The position numbers and the translations under genes were made by a program. A stretch of DNA of 64,000 bases from Maricaulis maris MCS10 (lineage in GTDB: Bacteria; Pseudomonadota; Alphaproteobacteria; Caulobacterales; Maricaulaceae). Location of the stretch: positions 1,054,001 to 1,118,000 of the forward strand of contig NC_008347.1 of assembly GCF_000014745.1 (NCBI RefSeq), in the 5' to 3' direction. Below, one piece after another: positions 42,050 through 49,630 of the stretch (position 1 is the first letter of the stretch; each line of letters opens with the position of its first letter). The notes beneath the pieces are model-generated. The model did not search any database. It saw nothing but the letters and a program-made list of their open reading frames with translations, and was not told where the DNA came from.

Positions 42050-42136
42050 CACACATTCCTTCATCCAGTCCCGGTCGGACTACGTAGGACAGGCCAGGAC
42101 AGACCAGTTTGAATGGCAGGACGCGAGGTCAGGACG

Positions 42137-42826
42137 ATGACGCAATTGGCAGTGGTGATCGGAGGACAGGGTGGCATTGGCGCGGCGCTGGTCGACGCCC
42201 TCGAACAGCAGGACCACGCGGACCGGGTGATCAACCTGTCCCGCCAATCAGAGCCGCCGATCGATTTCACCGACCTCGCATCGATCGAGCGAGCGGCGAG
42301 CTGGCTGGCCGCACAGCCCGGTGAGATTCGCCTGGTCATCGACGCGACCGGTTTCCTGCATGACGGGCACTTTACTCCCGAGCGCAGCTTGCGCGACCTC
42401 AACGCCGAGCACATGGGCAAGGCCTTCCTGATCAATGCCATCGGTCCGGCGATTGTCATGCAGCACATCCTGCCGCTCCTGCCCCGCGATGGCCGCGCCG
42501 TCTTCGCCACCCTGTCGGCGCGGGTCGGGTCGATCGCGGACAACCGGCTGGGCGGCTGGCACAGCTATCGCGCCTCGAAAGCGGCTCTGAACCAGCTGGT
42601 GCGAGGGGCCGCCATCGAACTGGCGCGGCGGCGCAAGGACGCTGTCTGCGTGGCCTTGCATCCCGGAACCGTCGACACCCCCCTGTCCCGACCCTTCTCG
42701 AAGTCTGGCCTCGACGTGCGCCCGGCCAGCCAGGCCGCGTCCGACATATTGGCGGTCATTGACGGCCTGTCGGAGGCGGATAGCGGTGGTTTCTTTGACC
42801 ACAAGGGCGAACCCATCGCCTGGTAA
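42137..42826 (+). CDS. Short-chain dehydrogenase, C-factor/CsgA-like
   Basis: 229 residues from ATG 42137. Nucleotide-binding 'VVIGGQGGIGAALVDALE' replaces the usual TGxxxGIG with GGQGGIG. The active site is Ser in 'TLSARVGS' and 'YRASK', then 'ALHPGTVDTPLSRPF'. C-factor-like SDRs are repeatedly found beside FeS-type photolyases; here the two genes diverge from a shared 87-bp gap. Substrate unknown. Confidence 0.85.
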   Translation: MTQLAVVIGGQGGIGAALVDALEQQDHADRVINLSRQSEPPIDFTDLASIERAASWLAAQPGEIRLVIDATGFLHDGHFTPERSLRDLNAEHMGKAFLINAIGPAIVMQHILPLLPRDGRAVFATLSARVGSIADNRLGGWHSYRASKAALNQLVRGAAIELARRRKDAVCVALHPGTVDTPLSRPFSKSGLDVRPASQAASDILAVIDGLSEADSGGFFDHKGEPIAW

Positions 42827-42864
42827 CGCGCGGGTGTTGGTCCGGTCATGTCGGGGAGAAGGCT

Positions 42865-42938
42865 TGGAGGCACCGCCCGGAATCGAACCGGGGTACACGG
42901 ATTTGCAATCCGCTGCGTCACCACTCCGCCACGGTGCC
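42865..42938 (-). tRNA. tRNA-Cys (GCA anticodon)
   Basis: 74 bases on the minus strand, GGCACCG...CGGTGCC-T plus encoded CCA. The anticodon stem CGGAT/ATCCG holds the loop with GCA. T-loop 'GGTTCGATTCC' is normal. The remainder of the 42827-43148 gap shows no gene. Confidence 0.97.
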
Positions 42939-43148
42939 AAGCTTGGTGAGCCGGGAGCTATAGCGCTGTCGCGCGGCGCGAGCAATCCGGCTTTCTCACC
43001 TCATTGGCAGGCATGCATGTTCCGATCCCGGAGCCGCGGCCCCAGGGGCATTTCGCCGCGCACGCAGTGGCATGCTTGCCGGGGCGCGCAATGCCGGGAT
43101 ATATCAGCGCCAGCACTATCCGAACCGGGCCTGGACAGGGAGAGCCTC

Positions 43149-43802
43149 GTGAGCGAATTCGAGACCGCGCGCAAGCAGATGGTGGATTGTCAGATCCGGC
43201 CGTCCGATGTCACCGACCGGCGTTTGATCGCTGCCTTCCTTGATATTCCGCGCCACCTCTTCGTGCCGCGAGCACGGCGCGCTTCGGCCTATTCCGACGG
43301 GCAGGTCCAGGTCGGCGATGCGCGCATGCTGATGCGCCCGCGGGACTTTGCCAAACTGGTCCATGCAGCGGACATCCAGCCGCATGAGCTGGTCCTCGAT
43401 ATTGCCTGTGCACGGGGCTATTCCACGGCGATCCTGGCGCGGATGGCGGGAACAGTCGTCGGTCTTGAATCCGATGAGGACAGCCTGTCACGGGCCTCCG
43501 GCCTGTTGTCGGATGTCGGCGCGGACAATGCCGTCGTGATCGAGGGCGATCTGGCCGCGGGTGTGGCCAAGCAGGGGCCGTATGACGTGATCTTCGTCAA
43601 TGGGGCAGTTGATTCCGTACCGCAGGCCTGGCTCGATCAACTGGCACCGGGCGGACGCTTGGTCGCCGTTGTGCGCAAGGGGCCGGTTGGCAAGGCGACC
43701 GTGTTTACGCGATCCGCAGCCGGAATTGGCGAGCGGGTGGTGTTCGATGCCCATGTCTCGCCGCTGCCGGGCTTCCAGCTGGAAGCCGGTTTCGTCCTCT
43801 GA
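43149..43802 (+). CDS. pcm: Protein-L-isoaspartate O-methyltransferase family protein
   Basis: 217 residues from GTG 43149, with GGGAG upstream. 'ARKQMVDCQIRPSDVTD' and 'IPRHLFVP' are the PCMT N-terminus, and 'ELVLDIACARGYSTAILARM' is the SAM-binding motif I. The enzyme methylates isoaspartyl residues in aged proteins for repair. Motif I has Ala-Cys-Ala where GTGSG is usual, so catalytic activity may be altered. It lies upstream of tolC, an arrangement common in Caulobacterales. Confidence 0.85.
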   Translation: MSEFETARKQMVDCQIRPSDVTDRRLIAAFLDIPRHLFVPRARRASAYSDGQVQVGDARMLMRPRDFAKLVHAADIQPHELVLDIACARGYSTAILARMAGTVVGLESDEDSLSRASGLLSDVGADNAVVIEGDLAAGVAKQGPYDVIFVNGAVDSVPQAWLDQLAPGGRLVAVVRKGPVGKATVFTRSAAGIGERVVFDAHVSPLPGFQLEAGFVL

Positions 43803-43907
43803 TTTTTACACCCGCCCGGCAACGGATTTCGGTTGGCTGCGCGTGTCATGTCCTGTGATGGAGTGTCGCCGGCCGCAAGAACACGAGCCAGGTTACAAAA
43901 ATATCAG

Positions 43908-43947
43908 AGTGAACGGTGTTCACTTTTAATGTTGGAGTGCCTATATG
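43908..43947 (+). promoter_or_regulatory. Palindromic operator overlapping a putative tolC promoter
   Basis: Perfect 17-bp dyad AGTGAAC-ggt-GTTCACT (43908-43924), of the kind bound by TetR-family repressors of efflux genes. TTCACT at its right edge can serve as a -35, and TATATG (43942-43947) lies 17 bp downstream as a -10. The leader to the tolC ATG would be ~120 nt. No TetR gene is adjacent. Confidence 0.6.
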
Positions 43948-44074
43948 CACGCGTGGCAAGCGCGTGGCCGGAAATTCGGCTGCCGCGCCGTCAGCACTGG
44001 ATCGGGCGGCGTGACGCGTTAGTATGAGACGGAAGGGCGGTGGCTTGAGGCCGGCGTGACCAGAGGGGTTTGTA

Positions 44075-45463
44075 ATGTCGCGATTGAAGAGTTTGGCGCT
44101 TGTGCTGGCGGCAGGTGCATCGGCACTGGCGCTGGCGGGTACGGTTCAGGCCCAGACGCTGGAGGAGACTTTGGCGCTGGCCTATAATTCCAATCCGACG
44201 CTTCAGGCCGAGCGGGCCCGCTTGCGGTCGACAGATGAGGGCCGCATCCAGGCACAAGCCGGACGTCTGCCGACAGTCTCGGCCTCGGCCTCGATCACGC
44301 GGTCTCACTCGGAAGGCGAGAGCTTTTCCTCGATCACCAATACCACCAACAGCTTCGAATCGGACGCCACGCCGAAGAATTTCGGACTATCAGCCAGCCA
44401 GCCGATCTATCGCGGCGGCCGGATTGATGGCGCCATTGATCAGGCGACTGCCGTGGTCATGGCTGGCCGCGAATCGCTTCGGGCCACGGAACAGACCGTT
44501 CTGATCCAGGCCGTGACGACCTTCATGGATGTGCGCCGCGACGGCAATGTGGTCGAGATTCGCCAGAACAATGTCGAAGTGCTGGCCCAGCAATTGCGGG
44601 CCGCGCAGGATCGTTTCGAAGTCGGAGAGATCACCCGGACGGATGTGTCCCAGGCCGAGGCCCGGCTGTCTCTGGCGCAGGCACAATTGTCTGCGGCCCA
44701 GGCGCAGCTGGCAGCCAGCCGTGCGGCCTATGAGCGCGTGACCGGCCAGCCGGCGGCCTCCCTGAGTGCGCCGCCAGCCTTGCCGGCCCTGCCGGACAAT
44801 CTCGCCGATGCGGCCGAATATGCTTTCGACAACAGCCCGCAATTGCTGGCGGCCCGCTATAGCGAGGAAGCCTCCCAGCACGCTATCCGCATTGCCCGTG
44901 GTGCCTTGCGCCCGGAAGTATCGCTGACCGCATCGGCATCGTCGGCGCGTGATTCGAGCTTTTCCGGCGATGTCCGCGACAGTGCCTCGATCATGGGGCA
45001 GGTGTCGGTGCCGATTTTCACCGGCGGACTGAACCGCTCGCGCATTCGCGCCGCTGTGGCCCAGGAAGAGCAGGCCCGTCACCAGGTCCGCGAAGCCCGC
45101 CGCCAGGTCACCGAGGCCGTGACCAATGCCTGGTACGGCTATGTCACGTCGCTCGCTGTGATCGAGTCGAGCCGGCAGGCCGTGGTTGCCAACGAAATCG
45201 CCCTGGACGGCGTGCAGCAGGAGGCCTTTGTCGGCATCCGCACCACGCTGGACGTCCTCAATGCCGAGCAGGAATTGCTGGAATCGCGTCTGACCTTTGT
45301 CACCGCCGAGCGCGACAGCTTTGTGGCAGGCTATCTTCTGTTGCAGGCGATGGGCCTGGCATCCGCCGAACAGCTGGGTCTGAATGTGGATATCTATGAT
45401 GCCGCAGCGGCCGATTCTCGCGAATCGCGTTTCCCTAACCTTGACTTAACGCCCTGGGACTAG
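44075..45463 (+). CDS. tolC: TolC-family outer-membrane efflux protein
   Basis: 462 residues. Signal peptide ending 'ALALAGTVQAQ', then two repeated outer-membrane efflux domains with long coiled-coil helices ('ALAYNSNPTLQAERARLRS', 'EARLSLAQAQLSAAQAQLAASR' and the matching second half), and 'EAFVGIRTTLDVLNAEQELLES' near the end. It forms the trimeric exit duct for RND efflux pumps or type I secretion. No inner-membrane partner is in the window. A palindromic operator lies upstream. Confidence 0.93.
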   Translation: MSRLKSLALVLAAGASALALAGTVQAQTLEETLALAYNSNPTLQAERARLRSTDEGRIQAQAGRLPTVSASASITRSHSEGESFSSITNTTNSFESDATPKNFGLSASQPIYRGGRIDGAIDQATAVVMAGRESLRATEQTVLIQAVTTFMDVRRDGNVVEIRQNNVEVLAQQLRAAQDRFEVGEITRTDVSQAEARLSLAQAQLSAAQAQLAASRAAYERVTGQPAASLSAPPALPALPDNLADAAEYAFDNSPQLLAARYSEEASQHAIRIARGALRPEVSLTASASSARDSSFSGDVRDSASIMGQVSVPIFTGGLNRSRIRAAVAQEEQARHQVREARRQVTEAVTNAWYGYVTSLAVIESSRQAVVANEIALDGVQQEAFVGIRTTLDVLNAEQELLESRLTFVTAERDSFVAGYLLLQAMGLASAEQLGLNVDIYDAAAADSRESRFPNLDLTPWD

Positions 45464-45619
45464 GGTTTTCGCAGAGTCACGGGCTGGACAGGCGAGTTCC
45501 GGCCCGGTTTATTCGCGTTACACGGGAAGCTGCCGCAGGCAGTGAAACGTGGCCGATCATGGATCCGGGCTGCAGTGACACACTGCAGACGCTGACCGAA
45601 GACAAGGAATTGGGCGCTC

Positions 45620-46213
45620 ATGGCCGATGCCGCTGAAAACGAACCGTCGATGGAGGAGATCCTCTCCTCGATCCGCCGCATCATCAATGAAGACGACGAG
45701 GATGCGCCAGCGGAAGCCGAGGCTGAGGCCGAAGCGGCGCCCGTCGACGATGAACCGAAAAGCCAGGACGATGTCGACGCCATGTTCGACGAGCCGATTG
45801 CGGATGCAGGCGGCGATGATGTGCTGGAGCTGACGGATCTTGTCGATGCCAGCGATGAGGGCACCGATCCGATGGCGGTTGATGATGATCTGATGATCGT
45901 CGACCGTGAAGAGGAAGAGCCGGAGCCCGAGCCGGTCATGGCGGATCCAGAGCCTGAGATCGATTTCGATGCTCTGGCTGATGAGACCGCCGACGGCATC
46001 ATGAGCGAGCCGGCTGCGGCTGCCGCGATGGGCTCCTTCCACACGCTGGCCGAAAACATCCGGATCTCCGACGAGGAAGGCCGCACGCTGGAAGGTGTGG
46101 TTCGCGCCCTGCTGCGTCCGATGTTGAAGGAATGGCTCGACTCGAACCTGCCGTCGATCGTCGACGAAAAGGTCCAGGCCGAGATCGACCGGGTGGCCCG
46201 CCGCCGCCGCTAG
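45620..46213 (+). CDS. popZ: PopZ-like polar organising protein (DUF2497)
   Basis: 197 residues. The N-terminal helix 'EPSMEEILSSIRRIINEDD' is the partner-binding region of PopZ/DUF2497. A long acidic proline/glutamate-rich disordered segment (about 28-130) follows. The C-terminal helices 'TLEGVVRALLRPMLKEWLDSNLPSIVDEKVQAEIDRV' drive oligomerisation. PopZ forms the polar microdomain that anchors ParB-parS and cell-cycle kinases. It follows pcm-tolC, as in Caulobacterales, and ends at a strong terminator. Confidence 0.93.
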   Translation: MADAAENEPSMEEILSSIRRIINEDDEDAPAEAEAEAEAAPVDDEPKSQDDVDAMFDEPIADAGGDDVLELTDLVDASDEGTDPMAVDDDLMIVDREEEEPEPEPVMADPEPEIDFDALADETADGIMSEPAAAAAMGSFHTLAENIRISDEEGRTLEGVVRALLRPMLKEWLDSNLPSIVDEKVQAEIDRVARRRR

Positions 46214-46240
46214 GACGTTCGGCCACGCAGAACATCCAGA

Positions 46241-46272
46241 AAGGGCGCCTCCTGACGGGGGCGCCCTTTTTT
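46241..46272 (+). terminator. Rho-independent terminator after popZ
   Basis: Stem AAGGGCGCC/GGCGCCCTT with a 10-base loop and six T's (46267-46272). It lies 28 bp after the popZ stop. Confidence 0.92.
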
Positions 46273-46330
46273 GTGCGTTGCTCCGGATGACGGGATTTCG
46301 GTCGTCCGCGCCCGCACTGGTCGATTGGGG

Positions 46331-47734
46331 CTACAGGTCCTGGGCGGCGAGCAGGGCACGGTATTCCCGGATTTTGGCGACATAGCGCACCGGCTCATGG
46401 CCGCGCGCATAGCCATAACGCAGCGTTGAATAATGGGCCGGGTCGGATAGCAGGGGCAGGATTTCAGCGAGGTCGTCCCAGCTGTCCTTGTCGCGGCCCA
46501 GCCGCTCCGCCAGGCGCCGGGCGTCATACATGTGGCCCATCCCGACATTGTAGGCCGCTAGGGCGAACCACAGCCGGTCGGGACCGGTCACACTGTCGGG
46601 CACGCGCTCGTAGAGGTCATCCAGATAGGCGGCGCCTCCGACGATGCTCTGTTCCGGGTCGGTGCGGTCATCAATGCCTACCCGCTCGGCCGTCGACAGC
46701 GTCAGCATCATCAGGCCGCGCACGCCCGTGGCGCTGACCGCATCCGGGTCCCAGTGTGATTCCTGATAGGCTTGGGCGGCGAGCAATTCCCACTCAAACG
46801 GCAGCTCGTCCGCGGCCGCCTCGAACAGTCGCCGATATCGTGGCAGCCGGTTCTCGACCCGGCGCACGAAGCGGGCGACGTCGACATAGTCATAATCCCC
46901 GAAGCGACCGAACCAGGTCTCGTCGAGCGCTTCCAGCAGCCCGTCCGCATGGGCCGTGGCAAACCAGGCCGACAGGGCCTCTCCCAGCCCGTCAATGCGG
47001 GCGTCATAGGCCCAGGCCAGCGGCTGCTCACCGGTCAGGTTCCGGGCCACGATGAGTTCGGGATGGCGGCGCCGGGCGAAATCGGCGAGATGGCTGTCCG
47101 CGATCGTGCAGTCGGCTTGCCCGTCATCGACAGCCTCCAGCAGGGGCATGGCCGACCCGCCCGGTCGTGTCCGCCACCGCAGGGCCGTATGAGTCACGCC
47201 GATCGCGCGCAGCGTCTCCTCATAGCTGGACCCTTCCAGCACGACGATGTCAGCATCCGGCAGGCGCTCGAGACGGGTCGGGTTGACCCCGCCGCGGCGG
47301 CAGACCAGCTGTTCGGTGACCGATTTGTAGACGGGTGAAAAAGCCAGTCTCTCCGACCGTTCCGGCGTCAGGGTGAGGCCGGCCGCCGCGACATGCCCGT
47401 CGCCCGCCGCCAGCGCGTCGAACAGGTCCGGCAGGGAGGCGGCGACCTCGAACCGGGCCGTGACCCCCAGGCTGGCAGCGAACGCGTTGGCAAGGTCGAC
47501 TTCATAACCCGATGGCGGTCCGTCCTCATTCTCGATCAGGCTGGTCGGGCCGGCCAGGGTGAGGACAACCAGCTCGCCGCGCTCGCGAATCGTCGCAAGA
47601 GTGTCGGGATCCCGCACAGGCGGGGGCGGTTCGGAACAGCCAACCGGCAGGGCCAGCGCCAGCAAGAGCAGGGATACGGCCCTCGATGGCCAGGTTTTCA
47701 AAGTGGCGACCAGCGCCCGCAGGGTTTGCGTCAT
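46331..47734 (-). CDS. mltF: MltF-like membrane-bound lytic murein transglycosylase
   Basis: 467 residues. Lipoprotein signal with Cys33 ('LALALPVGC'). An SBP_bac_3-type domain follows (about 48-285; 'RERGELVVLTLAGPTSL', 'GYEVDLANAFAASLGV'). The C-terminal SLT lysozyme-like domain has catalytic Glu in 'AAQAYQESHWDPDAVS' and 'GVRGLMMLT'. It cleaves peptidoglycan to 1,6-anhydromuramyl products, with the periplasmic-binding domain as a regulator. Divergent from recA. Confidence 0.9.
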   Translation of the reverse strand: MTQTLRALVATLKTWPSRAVSLLLLALALPVGCSEPPPPVRDPDTLATIRERGELVVLTLAGPTSLIENEDGPPSGYEVDLANAFAASLGVTARFEVAASLPDLFDALAAGDGHVAAAGLTLTPERSERLAFSPVYKSVTEQLVCRRGGVNPTRLERLPDADIVVLEGSSYEETLRAIGVTHTALRWRTRPGGSAMPLLEAVDDGQADCTIADSHLADFARRRHPELIVARNLTGEQPLAWAYDARIDGLGEALSAWFATAHADGLLEALDETWFGRFGDYDYVDVARFVRRVENRLPRYRRLFEAAADELPFEWELLAAQAYQESHWDPDAVSATGVRGLMMLTLSTAERVGIDDRTDPEQSIVGGAAYLDDLYERVPDSVTGPDRLWFALAAYNVGMGHMYDARRLAERLGRDKDSWDDLAEILPLLSDPAHYSTLRYGYARGHEPVRYVAKIREYRALLAAQDL

Positions 47735-47822
47735 CAGACCAAATTAGTGGGAGAATGCCGGAAACACAAATCATCGGACTTCGGTACCGATCGGTTTTTG
47801 TTCCGTTTTGTTAACCATAAAT

Positions 47823-47837
47823 GTTCCGCTTGTGTTC
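47823..47837 (+). promoter_or_regulatory. LexA (SOS) box of recA
   Basis: GTTC-CGCTTGT-GTTC fits the alphaproteobacterial LexA consensus GTTC-N7-GTTC exactly. It lies 70-85 bp before the recA start. Confidence 0.85.
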
Positions 47838-47907
47838 CCGGAACAAAATTGGTACATCAGCAGTCAGTTGCCCGGACCTGAGGGGCGTGAAATAAGGGAT
47901 GAAGGCT

Positions 47908-48987
47908 ATGAGTAAGGGCGCGATTCGACTCGTGAAGAACGAAAAGAACATGGACAAGGAAAAGGCGATCGAGGCGGCGCTGAGCCAGATCGACAAGGCC
48001 TTCGGCAAGGGTTCGGTCATGAAGCTTGGCCAGAAGCCGGCCATGGAGATCGAAACGATCTCCACCGGTTCGCTTGGCCTCGATATCGCGCTGGGAATTG
48101 GCGGTCTGCCCAAGGGGCGGATCATCGAAATTTATGGCCCGGAAAGCTCTGGCAAGACGACTCTCGCCCTGCACACGGTCGCAGAGGCCCAGAAGGCGGG
48201 CGGCGTGGCGGCCTTCGTGGATGCCGAGCACGCGCTCGACCCGGTCTATGCCGGCAAGCTGGGTGTTGATCTCGGCGAACTCCTGATTTCCCAGCCGGAT
48301 ACGGGTGAGCAGGCTCTCGAAATTGCCGATACGCTCGTTCGCTCCGGTGCCATTGATATCCTGGTGATCGACTCGGTGGCAGCCCTGACGCCCCGCGCCG
48401 AGCTGGAAGGCGAGATGGGTGACAGCCTGCCTGGTCTGCAGGCCCGCTTGATGAGCCAGGCGCTGCGCAAGCTGACCGGCTCGATCTCGAAGTCGAAATG
48501 CCTGGTCATCTTCATCAACCAGATCCGCATGAAGATCGGCGTGATGTTCGGTTCGCCGGAAACCACCACGGGCGGCAATGCGCTGAAATTCTATTCCTCG
48601 GTCCGTCTCGACATCCGGCGCATTGGCGCCATCAAGAATCGCGACGAGGTGATCGGCAACCAGACCCGGGTCAAGGTGGTCAAGAACAAGGTCGCCCCGC
48701 CCTTCCGGGAGGTTGAGTTCGATATCCTCTATGGTGAGGGTATCTCCAAGATGGGCGAGCTCATCGACCTTGGCGTCAAGGGTGATGTGATCGAGAAGTC
48801 CGGTTCCTGGTATTCCTACAATTCCGAGCGGATCGGCCAGGGCCGGGAGAATGCTCGCCAATTCCTGCTGGAGCATGGCGATATCGCAGCCGATATCGAA
48901 GCGAGGGTTCGCTCCAATGCGGGCCTGATTGCCGATGAAATGCTGACCGGCCCGGACCTTGCCGAGGACGACGCAGTCGCCGGCTAG
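47908..48987 (+). CDS. recA: Recombinase RecA
   Basis: 359 residues from ATG 47908 (AAGGG nine bases upstream); an ATG at 47899 is too close to that site. Walker A 'GPESSGKTT', Walker B '[11 protein letters not shown]' and DNA-binding loop L2 '[21 protein letters not shown]' are intact. It catalyses strand exchange and stimulates LexA self-cleavage. SOS control is shown by the upstream LexA box. Confidence 0.97.
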   Translation: MSKGAIRLVKNEKNMDKEKAIEAALSQIDKAFGKGSVMKLGQKPAMEIETISTGSLGLDIALGIGGLPKGRIIEIYGPESSGKTTLALHTVAEAQKAGGVAAFVDAEHALDPVYAGKLGVDLGELLISQPDTGEQALEIADTLVRSGAIDILVIDSVAALTPRAELEGEMGDSLPGLQARLMSQALRKLTGSISKSKCLVIFINQIRMKIGVMFGSPETTTGGNALKFYSSVRLDIRRIGAIKNRDEVIGNQTRVKVVKNKVAPPFREVEFDILYGEGISKMGELIDLGVKGDVIEKSGSWYSYNSERIGQGRENARQFLLEHGDIAADIEARVRSNAGLIADEMLTGPDLAEDDAVAG

Positions 48988-49056
48988 GTTCGATACGATC
49001 CAAGGCTGTTCAAGCGCTGACTTGCGGGACTATGTGTGCGGTGAAGAGGCTCATTC

Positions 49057-49386
49057 ATGGACCGGCACCCACACATGTCCGGCAATTCGGCCCTTCGCCA
49101 GAATGTGGCTCTTATTGCTCTTGTCTCACTGGCGCTATTCCTGGCGGACATGGTGTTTGGAATCCTGGGGCCTGTCGGGGGCGCCATGCTGGCCCTGGTT
49201 TCAATGGCGAGCTGGGTGGTATTGGCGGGCTTTTGGCTGAATTCGCTCAAACCCGCAGGCCAGAGCTGGGCTCGTTTCTTGGCACAGGGCGTGGTCGGCT
49301 TTCTGATGGTGTCCTTGGTCCTGCCTCTGGCCTTGATGCTTGTCGTCTGGGCAGTGATCGAATTGGGTCGGCTTCTCCAGGGTTGA
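49057..49386 (+). CDS. Small three-helix membrane protein of unknown function
   Basis: 109 residues with three hydrophobic stretches (about 18-38, 41-60 and 80-103). The ribosome site GAAGAGG lies eight bases before the ATG. No family recognised. The last codons fall inside a tandem repeat of ~30 bp, so the C-terminus may vary between strains. Confidence 0.7.
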   Translation: MDRHPHMSGNSALRQNVALIALVSLALFLADMVFGILGPVGGAMLALVSMASWVVLAGFWLNSLKPAGQSWARFLAQGVVGFLMVSLVLPLALMLVVWAVIELGRLLQG

Positions 49387-49456
49387 GGTGTGCCGGGCAG
49401 GCCAGGCCAGGGTTGAGGTGTGCCGGGCAGGCCAAGGTCGAGGTGCGCCGGCCAGG
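49381..49456. repeat. Imperfect ~30-bp tandem repeat (2.5 units)
   Basis: Two near-identical units beginning GGTTGAGGTGTGCCGGGCAG at 49381 and 49411, then a diverged partial unit GGTCGAGGTGCGCCGGCCAG at 49436. The first unit contains the stop codon of the preceding small membrane gene. Confidence 0.85.
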
Positions 49457-49517
49457 ATCTTAGCGGCAGCGGCTTGCTCGTCCGCCGCACCTGTCGAAGA
49501 ATCGCAGCTTGATTGTG

Positions 49518-49550
49518 AACGGGTGCTTGGCTAGGCCGGGCACCCGTTTC
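49518..49550 (+). terminator. Hairpin terminator before alaS
   Basis: Stem AACGGGTGC/GCACCCGTT around a 13-base loop, followed by TTCTATAT. It probably ends transcripts from the recA/small membrane gene side. The T-tract is short. Confidence 0.6.
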
Positions 49551-49630
49551 TATATGTCAGTCTACAGAAACCGGTTTGTGCCAGTCCTTCGGGCCGGCGC
49601 GCGACACCCCAGCCGACGGGATCGGACATC

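Noticed and set aside
49381-49456. Short CRISPR-like array
   Set aside because: Units are adjacent without unique spacers and only 2.5 in number; it is a plain tandem repeat.
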